Source: JAGWAC01 sp038046265 (GTDB lineage: Archaea > Nanobdellota > Nanobdellia > SCGC-AAA011-G17 > JACPIM01). From it: 64,000 bases of DNA. Numbering within the stretch: position 1 is the stretch's first letter; every line of letters begins with the position of its first letter. Position numbers and translations under genes: made by a program. Below the pieces are notes generated by a model, which searched no databases, was not told where the DNA came from, and worked only from the letters and a program-made list of their open reading frames with translations. Shown one piece after another: positions 14,729 to 22,998 of the stretch. The stretch covers positions 62,001 through 126,000 of the forward strand of contig JBBSWN010000010.1 in NCBI GenBank assembly GCA_038046265.1, given 5' to 3'.

Positions 14729-15398
14729 ATTTCTTGGCTCCTTTTTTAGTTTTTTCTGCTTTTGCTTTTTTTGGCTTTGTTTTTTTAGGCTCTTTTTTTA
14801 CCTCTTTCTTTGGAACTTCTTTTATTTGAACTTTTTCTTCCTTTTTTAATTCTTTTTTCTCAGGAAGAGCTTTTAGCTTTTTCTTTTTTTCCTTAACTTC
14901 ATAACCAAGAGCTTTTAACTCACGCTTTATTGTTTCTGTTGATTCATTTTTTTTAATATCTAATTTTTTATCCAAAGTTTTTAAGTGAAGAACATTGCAT
15001 TTTCTTCTTTTTAACTGGCCGTCTATCAAGACAAAATTTTCATCTAATTTATCTATAATAACACATACTGAACCTGCTTCTCTTCCTGCTGTTTTTACAC
15101 ATAGTTGACCAAGTTCTAAAGGCAGTTCTTTTAGGTTTTTGAATTTTTCAATTATTTTTTCTCTAGAACATTTTGAGCACAAGTTTCCTCCAAAAGGCCT
15201 GGAAACTGTTTTTTGCGAGTATGGAAGATTTCTGAAGACAAACGGTCTTTCTCTTGGTATTCCTTTTAAATCATGACCACAAGAACCGCATTTTGCTATT
15301 GACGGCTTTCTTTTTATGTAATGAACTGCTAAATTATTTCCAGGTGTTCTTACCTGGATTCTTCTTAAGCTTCTTGTTGCCTGAGGTTGAAATGCCAT
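14727..15398 (-). CDS. Fused ribosomal proteins L34e-L14e
   Basis: One 223-residue frame joins two ribosomal proteins that are normally separate. Residues 1-90 are L34e, with the zinc-binding cysteines in KCGSCG and LCSKCSRE and the motif RPFGGNLC. Residues about 94-165 are L14e, with the KOW-like GQLCVKTAGREAGSVCVIID and LKRRKCNVLHLKTLDKKLDI. A Lys/Glu/Pro-rich tail of about 50 residues follows. In most archaea the order is L34e, cmk, L14e; here cmk is gone and the two frames are continuous. Both parts keep their conserved residues, so the protein is presumably functional on the 50S subunit, either as a fusion or after cleavage. Confidence 0.88.
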   Translation of the reverse strand: MAFQPQATRSLRRIQVRTPGNNLAVHYIKRKPSIAKCGSCGHDLKGIPRERPFVFRNLPYSQKTVSRPFGGNLCSKCSREKIIEKFKNLKELPLELGQLCVKTAGREAGSVCVIIDKLDENFVLIDGQLKRRKCNVLHLKTLDKKLDIKKNESTETIKRELKALGYEVKEKKKKLKALPEKKELKKEEKVQIKEVPKKEVKKEPKKTKPKKAKAEKTKKGAKK

Positions 15399-15399
15399 T

Positions 15400-15858
15400 T
15401 TAGTGTATTTTTAATAATTTTCTTAAGGCTATGTTAAAGATTATTGAAAACAAGATATATGAACCGAGCCATCCCAAGCTTATGCCGAATGGCAATGTCA
15501 GCAATTTTACTCCTGGAGGAAAAGCTTGCCTTAACCAACCAAAGATAAACAACAAAGGAAGCAAAGTTACCAATGTTGCTGGAAGCGAGTGCTGTAAGTA
15601 TTTTAAACTTGTTTCCATTGATCTTTTTTGTATTTCTATTAGTTTCTGGGGGTCATTTTTAAACTTTTGCATTTCTTTTTTAAAATATTCTGTGTCTTCT
15701 TTCAAGGATTTCATTGCATGCTGGTTTGTAAAAAATTTCATAGCCAGGTTTACTATTAAAGTTAAGATAAATGAGATTATAATAATGTTCCAAGGATTTC
15801 CTAAGGAAATTATTGGTCCGAACAAGAAATTAAAGAAACTTTCTAATGCCATTTTCAC
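15400..15858 (-). CDS. YidC/EMC3/TMCO1-like insertase (DUF106)
   Basis: This small membrane protein (152 residues, or 150 from the ATG at 15852) has an N-terminal transmembrane helix, a long charged coiled coil (MKSLKEDTEYFKKEMQKFKN), then two more helices around LPATLVTLLPLLFIFGWL. This is the DUF106 architecture of archaeal YidC-like proteins (Ylp1), related to EMC3 and TMCO1, which insert membrane proteins co-translationally. The GTG at 15858 overlaps the secY stop (GTGA). In other archaea adk often lies between secY and this gene; here it does not. Confidence 0.88.
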   Translation of the reverse strand: MKMALESFFNFLFGPIISLGNPWNIIIISFILTLIVNLAMKFFTNQHAMKSLKEDTEYFKKEMQKFKNDPQKLIEIQKRSMETSLKYLQHSLPATLVTLLPLLFIFGWLRQAFPPGVKLLTLPFGISLGWLGSYILFSIIFNIALRKLLKIH

Positions 15859-17255
15859 TCCATCATTTTTCTGAAAGCGGGATTCATGTCTGCCATGTGC
15901 TGCTTACTGATATCTTCATATAATCTGTATATAATCATTACTGTCAGCAAGATTCCTGTTCCACTTGACAATGCTCCGAGCAAGTCTGCTGTTGCTGCCA
16001 ACAACCCAACTGCTACTGCTCCCATTACAGTTAAAGGAGAAATGTATCTTTCTAATAATCTTTCAACAACTCTAGGGTCTCTTCTAAAACCAGGAACTTG
16101 AAGACCAGAATTAATTATTTGTTTTGCCTGGGAGGATGCATCCATTCCAGATGTCTGGACCCAGAAAACTGAAAATATTATAGAACCAATTACAAAAGAA
16201 AGTATGTAAACCAAGGATTTAAGTATTAAAATTGGATGGAAACTGCCACCTAAAATTTCTGCTGGCAGATTAGGAGCAAAAAGCCAGGCAACTAGGCCAG
16301 AAACTGGAACATTGCCTGCAAATGTACCTAACAATGGAATGCCTTTGCTTTCTAATAATCTTGCCCATAATTGAATATTTGCAAACAAAGCAGCTATTAA
16401 TATAACTGGAATATTTGATGTGTAAATGAATTTTAAAGGCCATCTTATGCCATGACCTCTGATTCTTCCAAAGCTTAATGGAATTTCCACTTTCATAGAT
16501 TGAGCATATGTTGCTATAAGGAAAATTAAAATTGTGAATACAATTAACAAGGCTGCTAGAAAAGCTTCTCTAGGATTTCTTCCTATTAAGGATAACAAGA
16601 AAACCCATAACTGGCCGACTGGACTTTCACCTGTGCCAAATGCAAATGTTCCTGCTCTTGTTAAAGGAGAGAAAATTCTTATAAAAATCTGGGAAGAAAC
16701 ACCAGCTGCTATAAACAATGAAATACCAGAACCAAAACCCCATTTATTTAAGACTTCATCCATGAACAAGACCACCATGCCACCAACAAACAACTGGAAT
16801 ATTAATATTAATTGAAGATAAAAGAATGTTGATTGAAGCAAATTTTGAGCAGGAGCAAGACCACCTAAAAGCACGTAAACTATAGCTTCAAAAATAATGA
16901 AGAATACTGCTGCTATTTTTTGGACACCCTGGAATTTTGTCCTGCCTTCTTTTGTTGTTGTGTCAAATTTCAATATTTCAGAACCTACCAACAACTGGAG
17001 AACTATGGATGCTGTAACTATCGGGCCAATACCCAAAGATAAAATGCTGCCAAAGCTTGCCCCCAACAATATTGACAAGGATTCAAATTGAGATAATGCG
17101 TTTTGACCAAGACCATACAATGGAACAACACTAAGAATATAGAAGGCTGCTAAAATAGTTAAAGTCCACTTTAACTTAATATTGAAAGAAAGGTGTTTTT
17201 CATCTGGACCTTTTACTTCTGGAAGCTTCCTTATCCAATTGTCGAGAATACTCAT
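15855..17255 (-). CDS. secY: Preprotein translocase subunit SecY
   Basis: This is the central channel of the Sec translocon, 466 residues with ten hydrophobic helices. The N-terminal segment VKGPDEKHLSFNIKLKWT precedes helix 1; family motifs include SILLGASFGSILSLGIGPIV around the plug region and FGRIRGHGIRWPLKFIYTSN in the cytoplasmic loop that contacts the ribosome. The last loop has QVPGFRRDPRVVERLLERYI. It overlaps the L15 stop by 4 nt and the insertase gene by 4 nt, indicating a coupled secretion/insertion unit. Confidence 0.97.
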   Translation of the reverse strand: MSILDNWIRKLPEVKGPDEKHLSFNIKLKWTLTILAAFYILSVVPLYGLGQNALSQFESLSILLGASFGSILSLGIGPIVTASIVLQLLVGSEILKFDTTTKEGRTKFQGVQKIAAVFFIIFEAIVYVLLGGLAPAQNLLQSTFFYLQLILIFQLFVGGMVVLFMDEVLNKWGFGSGISLFIAAGVSSQIFIRIFSPLTRAGTFAFGTGESPVGQLWVFLLSLIGRNPREAFLAALLIVFTILIFLIATYAQSMKVEIPLSFGRIRGHGIRWPLKFIYTSNIPVILIAALFANIQLWARLLESKGIPLLGTFAGNVPVSGLVAWLFAPNLPAEILGGSFHPILILKSLVYILSFVIGSIIFSVFWVQTSGMDASSQAKQIINSGLQVPGFRRDPRVVERLLERYISPLTVMGAVAVGLLAATADLLGALSSGTGILLTVMIIYRLYEDISKQHMADMNPAFRKMME

Positions 17256-17662
17256 TGTTCTAAAACTTGTCCACCTGCTTTTTCTATTTTTTCTTTTGCG
17301 CTTTCTGAAAATTTAGGCACTATTACAGTAATTTTCTTGTTTATATTTCCTTTGCCTAATAGTTTGTTATAACCTAGGTTTAATAAATTTATTTTGTCTT
17401 CCTTGAATTTATTTAAGTCTTGAACATTAATTGTTTTTATTTTTAACAAGACTTTTTGAGGTCTTTTAAAGCCAGTTTTTCCAAAGTAAGCGTGGCCAAA
17501 TTGCTTTAAGATCATGGTTTTTCTATGGTCAGATCTTTTACCTGTGCCAGACATTCCATGGCCGCCTCGATTTCCTGCTTTTCTATGCTTTTTCTTACTA
17601 CCCCAGCCATATGTATAGCTTCCTTTCTGCCTTGAATTTTTCTTTCTTTTGTTTACTGGCAT
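17252..17662 (-). CDS. rpl15: Ribosomal protein L15
   Basis: The 136-residue protein has the Gly/Lys-rich N-terminal extension (GSKKKHRKAGNRGGHGMSG) typical of L15 and the C-terminal globular end VPKFSESAKEKIEKAGGQV. It binds 23S rRNA late in 50S assembly. Its stop overlaps secY by 4 nt. The preceding gap of 97 nt is largely a palindromic element that ends at the ATG, with GGAGG only found 94 nt upstream at the L30 stop. Confidence 0.95.
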   Translation of the reverse strand: MPVNKRKKNSRQKGSYTYGWGSKKKHRKAGNRGGHGMSGTGKRSDHRKTMILKQFGHAYFGKTGFKRPQKVLLKIKTINVQDLNKFKEDKINLLNLGYNKLLGKGNINKKITVIVPKFSESAKEKIEKAGGQVLEQ

Positions 17663-17735
17663 GATCTTTTTAAAAAAAGCTTTACCAAAAATAAGAACTA
17701 ACCCTTTAACAAAGCGTTAACGGAAAGATTCTTAT
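17663..17735 (-). repeat. Palindromic leader element before L15 (copy B)
   Basis: This is nearly identical to copy A (10303-10376). It has ATAAGAA/TTCTTAT arms (17691-17697 with 17729-17735), an inner CCGTTAACGCTTTGTTAAAGGG and a second stem CTTTTT-TT-AAAAAG directly before the L15 ATG. L30's stop codon merges with a Shine-Dalgarno sequence (TAGGAGG, 17756-17762), which the element separates from the L15 start. Confidence 0.85.
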
Positions 17736-17759
17736 CAACTCCGATGAACTTTTTTCCTC

Positions 17760-18236
17760 CTAAATCATTTTTTGAATTAAATCATTTATTTTTTCTTTTC
17801 TATAGCCTAATGAACCGCCTAATGAATATGGTTTTTTTGTCCCTGATTTTTCAAAACCACCTTTTGGCGGGCATAATTTGAAAAAATTTTTTAAACCAGG
17901 AATATCCTTGAATTCTTTTTTTGAATTTAAGAACTGCTCTGAAAATTCGTCTAATGATAATTTTGTTTTGTCTTTGACATAATTTTCTGAGAATTTTTCT
18001 TTTTTTGTGATTTTACCTCTTTTAACTAACAATAATTTTAAAGTTTCTTTGTTAATTTCACCCCATGTGACAAAGTCATTTATTTTCTGGATTATGCTAG
18101 CATAATTTTGAGAAGAAGAAACTATGGTGCATGTAAATTTATTATATAATCTTAATAATTTAAATGTGTCCTTAATTTCCTTTTTTATGTTTACTTGTCC
18201 AGCAAGCCTGACAATAGCTAATCTCTTGTTTTCCAT
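17760..18236 (-). CDS. rpl30: Ribosomal protein L30
   Basis: The 158-residue archaeal/eukaryal-type L30 (L7 family) starts with the ferredoxin-like core LAIVRLAGQVNIKKEIKDTF. It has the archaeal C-terminal extension ending in KLCPPKGGFEKSGTKKPYSL, which wraps rRNA. Position between S5 and L15 is conserved. It is 3 nt downstream of S5. Its TAG stop forms part of a GGAGG sequence that would suit a following gene if no element had intervened. Confidence 0.95.
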   Translation of the reverse strand: MENKRLAIVRLAGQVNIKKEIKDTFKLLRLYNKFTCTIVSSSQNYASIIQKINDFVTWGEINKETLKLLLVKRGKITKKEKFSENYVKDKTKLSLDEFSEQFLNSKKEFKDIPGLKNFFKLCPPKGGFEKSGTKKPYSLGGSLGYRKEKINDLIQKMI

Positions 18237-18238
18237 TT

Positions 18239-19051
18239 TTATGATATGACCTCTGGAATTTCTTCTCTTACTTTATGCTGGGTTTTTGTTGAACTTAATT
18301 TTTTCAAAGCATCGAAACAAGATGAAATAAGATTTAGTTTTGTTCTTGACTGGCCGAAGGTTCTTGAATAAACATCTTTAATGCCTGCAAAATTTAAAAG
18401 CTTGGCACATTCTTTTTCAACACAAAGGCCTGTTCCTTTAGGAGCTGGCAAAAGCTCAATTTCAACTGAACTTGTTTTTGCACTTACTGCAAAAGGTATA
18501 GAATGAGAACCTTGGCAACTGCATTCCCAGGAGCCACAACCATTTTTAATTTTCATCAAATTTAACTTTGCTTTTCTGACTGCTTTTTCCCTTGCCGGGA
18601 CTGTTTCTTTTGCCTTGCCATAACCAAAACCAACATAACCTTCCTTGTTTCCGACAATTGCTAAAGCTGCGAACTTTGGCTTGTTTCCTTCTGCTGTTTT
18701 TTTCTGGGTCTGCCTCCAGATTGATCTTTTTCCACCGCCAAATTTTCCCTTGCTCTGACCAACCAGGATAAAATCTGTTTCTAAATTAGGGATTAAAGTA
18801 TCAACAATTTGAGCTTCAAGGATTCTTAATCCTTTTCCAAGAATTTCATCTATATTAGTTATCTTCCCTTCTTTTACAAGCTTTCCCAAAGTTGTTTTTG
18901 GAGACCAGCCTGAGACTTCTTCTTTTATAACTACACCTGCTGGTAGTTCAGCTTCAGGCAGCGCTTCAATTGACAAAGCAACTTCTGTGCTTTCAAGCTT
19001 GCTTTCTTCTTGTTCTGGAAGTCTTTTCTTCTCCATTGGAACCCTTTTCAT
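18239..19051 (-). CDS. rps5: Ribosomal protein S5
   Basis: This is the uS5 small-subunit protein. The double-stranded RNA-binding domain and the S5 loop with FGGGKRSIWRQTQ are followed by ALAIVGNKEGYVGFGYGKAK and the C-terminal S5 domain (LPAPKGTGLCVEKECAKLL). Starts at 19051 (MKRVPMEKKR) or 19036 (MEKKRLPEQ) are both possible. The first lies inside a palindromic element, so the second may be original. The N-terminal 45 residues are an acidic extension absent from most S5. At 270 residues it is long for the family. Confidence 0.95.
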   Translation of the reverse strand: MKRVPMEKKRLPEQEESKLESTEVALSIEALPEAELPAGVVIKEEVSGWSPKTTLGKLVKEGKITNIDEILGKGLRILEAQIVDTLIPNLETDFILVGQSKGKFGGGKRSIWRQTQKKTAEGNKPKFAALAIVGNKEGYVGFGYGKAKETVPAREKAVRKAKLNLMKIKNGCGSWECSCQGSHSIPFAVSAKTSSVEIELLPAPKGTGLCVEKECAKLLNFAGIKDVYSRTFGQSRTKLNLISSCFDALKKLSSTKTQHKVREEIPEVIS

Positions 19052-19115
19052 AATGCGTTCACGGAAAACCGGGAACCTTTTTTGGCAAAAAGCTTCACCA
19101 AAAAAACAGGTGAAA
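19038..19115 (-). repeat. Palindromic leader element before S5 (copy E), overlapping the first start codon
   Basis: On the minus strand: TTCACC..GGTGAA (6-bp arms, 19094-19099 with 19109-19114), then TTGGTGAAGCTT and the stem CTTTTT-GCC-AAAAAAG, then TTTTCCGTGAACGC and a degenerate last stem ending AAAAGGGTTCC. The S5 ATG at 19051 lies within the last unit, so the element may have donated five codons or an alternative start. Confidence 0.75.
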
Positions 19116-19123
19116 CCTTGCTT

Positions 19124-19636
19124 TTACTTTAATATTTTTGCCTTAATTTCATTTATATGCTTTCCTAAATCAGGAATCTTGTACTGTTTGTTTGATTTTT
19201 CATAATGATTTATTATGTGTTTTCCTTCTAATCTATCTTGGGAAGGAAGTATTTCTTTTTTATGGGGAATGTTTAAACCAGCATCAATTGAACCTTTTAA
19301 TACTGCATACAATCTTGAGCCTTTTACGCTTCTATAAAGGCCTATGTCCAAAATAACTTTTTTTATTCCTTTTGCCAGAGCTTTTTTTCCAACCAAGATA
19401 CCAAGAAGATATGCTGCTGGAATATTTTTTTTAGATGACTTAAGGCTGTATTTTTTCTCCAGTTCTTTTGTAGATGCTGACAAAAGTATTTTGTCACCAT
19501 TTTCATGAAATTCAATTATTTGAGCTAAAGTGTTTTTTAAGGATTTTCTTACTACTAGCCTTGGTAATCTAGATTTAACTAAGGTTAGCCTTTTTCTATA
19601 ATCTGTTCTTCCGTGAATTTTTCTGTTGAACTGCAT
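19124..19636 (-). CDS. rpl18: Ribosomal protein L18
   Basis: The 170-residue archaeal L18 (L5e type) binds 5S rRNA. It shows KIHGRTDYRKRLTLVKSRLP at the start, the alpha/beta core with VGKKALAKGIKKVILDIGLY, and the archaeal GLNIPHKKEILPSQDRLEG segment. It starts 1 nt after the L19e stop. A palindromic element separates it from S5 downstream. Confidence 0.96.
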   Translation of the reverse strand: MQFNRKIHGRTDYRKRLTLVKSRLPRLVVRKSLKNTLAQIIEFHENGDKILLSASTKELEKKYSLKSSKKNIPAAYLLGILVGKKALAKGIKKVILDIGLYRSVKGSRLYAVLKGSIDAGLNIPHKKEILPSQDRLEGKHIINHYEKSNKQYKIPDLGKHINEIKAKILK

Positions 19637-19637
19637 T

Positions 19638-20093
19638 TTACTTTCTCTTCAGGAACAAGTTGTTTTCATCCAAGTGTAATTTCAAGTGTCTTTTACTCCT
19701 GAACTGGTTTCCTTTTATCATTTTGTAGACTTTTGAGTATGTTTCTGGAGCAACAAGATTTTTAAGTTTTAACAATTTAATGAATTTTCTTTGAACACGT
19801 ACTTTTGTTATCCAAGCTCTTTTTCTAGGAGTTCTTGCTGTCTTTGTACCTTTTCTTGAACCTTGGCCTTTTCTTTTTCCTTTCCTTTTTTGCAATCTTA
19901 ATTTATTTGCCCTGAAAGATGAGATTCCTTTTTTTTGCTTTGCTTTTATTGCATCATCATTAATTAATTTTCTAATGTCTGCTTTTGTAATAGCTTCTTT
20001 AATATCATTCAATCTAGTGTTGTCAAACCAAACTCTGTTTTGACCTGCCTTCAAGATGTCTGCTGCTATTCTTTTCTGGACGTTTAGTTTCAT
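19638..20093 (-). CDS. rpl19e: Ribosomal protein L19e
   Basis: The 151-residue protein matches eL19: RIAADILKAGQNRVWFDNTR at the start, a very basic middle (KRKGKRKGQGSRKGTKTART) and a long C-terminal helix. It bridges 50S and 30S subunits. Its start overlaps the L32e stop by 4 nt, and its stop is followed one base later by L18, in the standard archaeal order. Confidence 0.96.
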   Translation of the reverse strand: MKLNVQKRIAADILKAGQNRVWFDNTRLNDIKEAITKADIRKLINDDAIKAKQKKGISSFRANKLRLQKRKGKRKGQGSRKGTKTARTPRKRAWITKVRVQRKFIKLLKLKNLVAPETYSKVYKMIKGNQFRSKRHLKLHLDENNLFLKRK

Positions 20094-20653
20094 AATCCTG
20101 CCTCAAGTACTTTTCTTTTTTCTTCTTTTTCTCTTAATTTTTTTTCTTCATCTGTTTCTTTCTTTTCTTCTTTTACTTCCGGCTTTTTCTCCGGCTTCTT
20201 TTCTTTTATCTTTAGTTTTTCCTTTTTTTCCTTGATTCTTTTTTCAAATTCACTTATCAAGGACTTAATTTTTTCATCTATATTTTTTATATTCTGGATT
20301 TTGAAACTTTTTTCTTTTATTTTTTTCAATAATTCAATTCTTTTTTTTGCACCAACTGTTCTTCCTATTATTAAGATATTGTCTTTAGTTACTTTTGCTA
20401 AATCATTTAAAGAATGAATTAAAATTGGAATTAAACCTTCTTTGCTTAAACCACGAACAAGCCTAGGGCTTTTATAACCAACACTGGGCTGTTTTCTTTT
20501 GCCCAGCTTCTTTTTCCTCATCTTAGAATGAATTCCCTTTGGCTTTCTCCAGGTTTTTTCAAGGTTTTTTCTTGCCGGGTATTCCTGCCTAATAAATTCT
20601 GGCTTGTTGTCTTTTATTTTTTCTCTTAATTCAAGCAATTCTGGGATTTTCAT
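20090..20653 (-). CDS. rpl32e: Ribosomal protein L32e
   Basis: The eL32 core is recognised from the motif TWRKPKGIHSKMRKKK, followed by GYKSPRLVRGLSKEGLIPIL and TVGAKKRIELLKK. The core ends near residue 115. A helical, strongly charged C-terminal extension of about 65 residues (KIKEKKPEKKPEVKEEKKE) follows and is probably disordered. It overlaps L6 and L19e by 4 nt each. Confidence 0.95.
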   Translation of the reverse strand: MKIPELLELREKIKDNKPEFIRQEYPARKNLEKTWRKPKGIHSKMRKKKLGKRKQPSVGYKSPRLVRGLSKEGLIPILIHSLNDLAKVTKDNILIIGRTVGAKKRIELLKKIKEKSFKIQNIKNIDEKIKSLISEFEKRIKEKKEKLKIKEKKPEKKPEVKEEKKETDEEKKLREKEEKRKVLEAGL

Positions 20654-21198
20654 TTTAAATTTTCTCCTGCTTTTTCTATAATAAAGCAGCCGTCCTGGAA
20701 TACACGCCTGTCTTTTTTTCGAATTTTAGTTGCAATTTCAATATTTGCACTAACTTGGCCAGCTTTTTCCTTGTCAAGGCTTTCAACAACAATTATGTCA
20801 CCATTTACTTTTACATTCACATTTTCTATTATATTTGCTGTTCTAGGGACTTTTTCCCCTAAGAAATTTTTAATTATGACTTTGTTTTTTTCAACAGAAA
20901 CGCTCATAGGAAAGTGCCCTGAGCAAATTTTTAGCTTATATGTAAAATTATCTTTCACACCTTTTGCCATATTGTCGAAAATTGAAACTCCTGAATTAAG
21001 GTAGTCTTTGGATTTTCTGGAAAGGCCGTGAACAGAGAATTTTAAATTGTTATTTTCTTTTGTTAATTCAACTTTTAATGGTGTGAAGTTTTTTTGGATC
21101 TCTCCTTTTGGGCCTTTTATTTTTAGAATATTGTTATTTAGAGAAACTTCCACGTTTTCCGGGATTTCAATTTCTTCAAAAAGCTTTTTTTCTTTCAT
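20650..21198 (-). CDS. rpl6: Ribosomal protein L6
   Basis: This uL6 protein has two related L6 folds, with NNILKIKGPKGEIQKNF near the start and KIRKKDRRVFQDGCFIIEK at the end, the archaeal sarcin-ricin-loop contact region. I place the start at the ATG 21196-21198, one base after the S8 stop. An upstream ATG at 21216 would overlap S8 by 17 nt and add six residues. The product is 182 residues from the chosen start. Confidence 0.95.
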   Translation of the reverse strand: MKEKKLFEEIEIPENVEVSLNNNILKIKGPKGEIQKNFTPLKVELTKENNNLKFSVHGLSRKSKDYLNSGVSIFDNMAKGVKDNFTYKLKICSGHFPMSVSVEKNKVIIKNFLGEKVPRTANIIENVNVKVNGDIIVVESLDKEKAGQVSANIEIATKIRKKDRRVFQDGCFIIEKAGENLK

Positions 21199-21199
21199 C

Positions 21200-21592
21200 T
21201 TAATAAACATAAGCAATTAATCTTCCGCCTAATTTTTTTTCTTTTGCCTCCAAATGAGTCATAACGCCTTTTGATGTTGAAACTATCAAGAAACCAAAGT
21301 CCTTGGCTGGAAGATATCTTTTCTCGAATTTTTCATATTCTGTTTTCTTTATATTATACCTAGGTTTTATAGAACCGCATTTGTTGATGTTTCCAAGCAA
21401 ATGGATTTTTGCATGGCCACCTTTTATATTTTCTGTGTATTCAATTAAGCCAAGGAAATTGTTATTTTTCATTATTTCAAAAATAACTTTTATTGTTTTT
21501 GATATTGGTTTAACTAGGCAAGACTGTTTTCCAACTTTTTCTGCATTCAAGATATTTGAGAGTGCAGTTGACAATGTGTCGTTCATTGACAT
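21200..21592 (-). CDS. rps8: Ribosomal protein S8
   Basis: This uS8 protein of 130 residues has the N-terminal DTLSTALSNILNAEKVGKQS helix and the C-terminal FGFLIVSTSKGVMTHLEAKE region that binds 16S rRNA helix 21. It starts 1 nt after the S14 stop. Length and order are as in other archaea. Confidence 0.97.
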   Translation of the reverse strand: MSMNDTLSTALSNILNAEKVGKQSCLVKPISKTIKVIFEIMKNNNFLGLIEYTENIKGGHAKIHLLGNINKCGSIKPRYNIKKTEYEKFEKRYLPAKDFGFLIVSTSKGVMTHLEAKEKKLGGRLIAYVY

Positions 21593-21593
21593 T

Positions 21594-21824
21594 TTAGCTG
21601 TATTTTTTGAATCCTATGTCTCTCGCTATTTCCCTAAAGCACTGCCTGCATAATTTTAGGCCATATTTGCTTATATGGGCTCCAGTTCTGCCGCATCTCC
21701 TGCATTTATGATTCATGTCTCCAACTGACCTTTTTTTTGGAGCATTGTGCTTTATGAACTTGTTTAATTTAGCTGGCTTGTTTTTCAGCTGCTTAAAAAC
21801 TTTTTTGTAATTGCTTGTTGTCAT
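21594..21824 (-). CDS. rps14: Ribosomal protein S14, zinc-binding
   Basis: The 76-residue S14 has a zinc ribbon with HKCRRCGRTGAHI and LKLCRQCFREIA, supplying four cysteines. The N-terminal 30 residues extend beyond the usual 55-residue archaeal form. It functions in the 30S head next to S3 and S10. It overlaps L5 by 4 nt and S8 follows after 1 nt. Confidence 0.96.
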   Translation of the reverse strand: MTTSNYKKVFKQLKNKPAKLNKFIKHNAPKKRSVGDMNHKCRRCGRTGAHISKYGLKLCRQCFREIARDIGFKKYS

Positions 21825-22330
21825 TGTGAGACCTCTAAAGAGTATTTTTTGTTAATGAAGTCAATTGCTTCCTGTTTTGATATTCTATGCTTCATTGGGA
21901 TTTTTCTTTTCATTATAGCTCTTTTTTTAATTCTAAAACCAGGCCTCTCCAATGTTACTGAAACATCAAAGCCTATAATTCCAATTGAAGCATCATACTG
22001 AAGGCCGGGAATATCAAGATATTCTGGAACCCCGAATGAAAAATTACCCTGGCTGTCAAATTTCAACAGTGTTACTTTTTCCTTGTTAGCTACAAGTATT
22101 CTTTGCAATAATTCTTCTGCTTTCTTTCCTCTTATAGTTACTTTACATCCTATTTGCAAACCAGGACGAATGTCCCAAGTAGGAATTCTTTTTTGTGTTG
22201 TTGTTGGAACTGGCTTCATGTTTGAGAGTTTATTCAATAATTTAAGGCCTTTTTCCAGTCTTTCACCTGGCCCGCCTGTGCCTATGTTCAAGGTGATCTT
22301 CGCTATCCTGATTTCTTTCATTTTGTTCAT
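21821..22330 (-). CDS. rpl5: Ribosomal protein L5
   Basis: The 169-residue uL5 shows IRIAKITLNIGTGGPGERLE, the archaeal PTTTQKRIPTWDIRPGLQIG block and a C-terminal FGVPEYLDIPGLQYD segment. It binds 5S rRNA and contacts P-site tRNA. Start ATGs at 22330 and 22321 are equivalent in support. It overlaps S4e by 4 nt. Confidence 0.97.
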   Translation of the reverse strand: MNKMKEIRIAKITLNIGTGGPGERLEKGLKLLNKLSNMKPVPTTTQKRIPTWDIRPGLQIGCKVTIRGKKAEELLQRILVANKEKVTLLKFDSQGNFSFGVPEYLDIPGLQYDASIGIIGFDVSVTLERPGFRIKKRAIMKRKIPMKHRISKQEAIDFINKKYSLEVSQ

Positions 22331-22998
22331 TTTTCAAGCACGAATGAGTAGTCTGCCAAGGTCTCATGAGTTTTGTTTTCAATTTTAAAAACAACAATGT
22401 CTTTTGAGAATCCCGGGGCTTTTTTTATATCTACTAAAGTTCCTTTGTTTCCAATGTGTTTTCCGCCTGTCAAGTAAATTAATGCGTTTTTTTCAAATTT
22501 CAAGTGTTTTACAATTTTGTTGTCTTTTAATATGACAGAGTCGCGGACTTTATAGTTATCTTTGTCAATTATTAAATTTTCACCATTGTAAAAGTTTAAC
22601 TGTGTTTTTTTCTTTTTAAGTGTTTTTTTACCTATAATTTTGCAGATTTTGTAATTGCTTTCTTCTTTGTTAACTTCCTTTAAATCTAATTTTCCCTTTA
22701 ATGAGTAAACTACTTTGTAATGTTTGTTTAAGTCTGGTATAGATAAAGTGTCAAATATTCCAACTGGGAAATCAAACTCTTTTCTTACTTTATTGTTTAT
22801 AAGAACTTTATTGTTATTCAGGATTATATTTATTTCCCTTTTTTCTTTTCCTATCTTTAGTATTTCCCTAAGTATTACTCCTAAGGGCATACTTTCTTCT
22901 AATTTATGAGGGCCTGGAGATGGTTTTGTGATAAAGGTAGTTGTCTTTCTTTCAACAGGCCATGTACTTGGTGCATTGATTCTTTTTAAGTGCGTCAT
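22327..22998 (-). CDS. rps4e: Ribosomal protein S4e
   Basis: The 223-residue eS4 has the archaeal start HLKRINAPSTWPVERKTTTF, an S4-like RNA-binding region with ILREILKIGKEKREINIILN, and a KOW motif near the end (GGKHIGNKGTLVDIKKAPGF). It is part of the 30S body. It overlaps L24 and L5 by 4 nt each. Confidence 0.97.
   Translation of the reverse strand: MTHLKRINAPSTWPVERKTTTFITKPSPGPHKLEESMPLGVILREILKIGKEKREINIILNNNKVLINNKVRKEFDFPVGIFDTLSIPDLNKHYKVVYSLKGKLDLKEVNKEESNYKICKIIGKKTLKKKKTQLNFYNGENLIIDKDNYKVRDSVILKDNKIVKHLKFEKNALIYLTGGKHIGNKGTLVDIKKAPGFSKDIVVFKIENKTHETLADYSFVLEK

Noticed and set aside
10303..17735. The long repeat pair read as a CRISPR remnant
   Set aside because: Only two near-identical copies 7 kb apart, each before a gene, with no regular spacing, spacers or cas genes.
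8510..19115. The palindromic elements as transcription terminators
   Set aside because: They lie inside co-directional operons immediately before start codons, and archaeal termination relies on U-runs more than hairpins. Not fully excluded.
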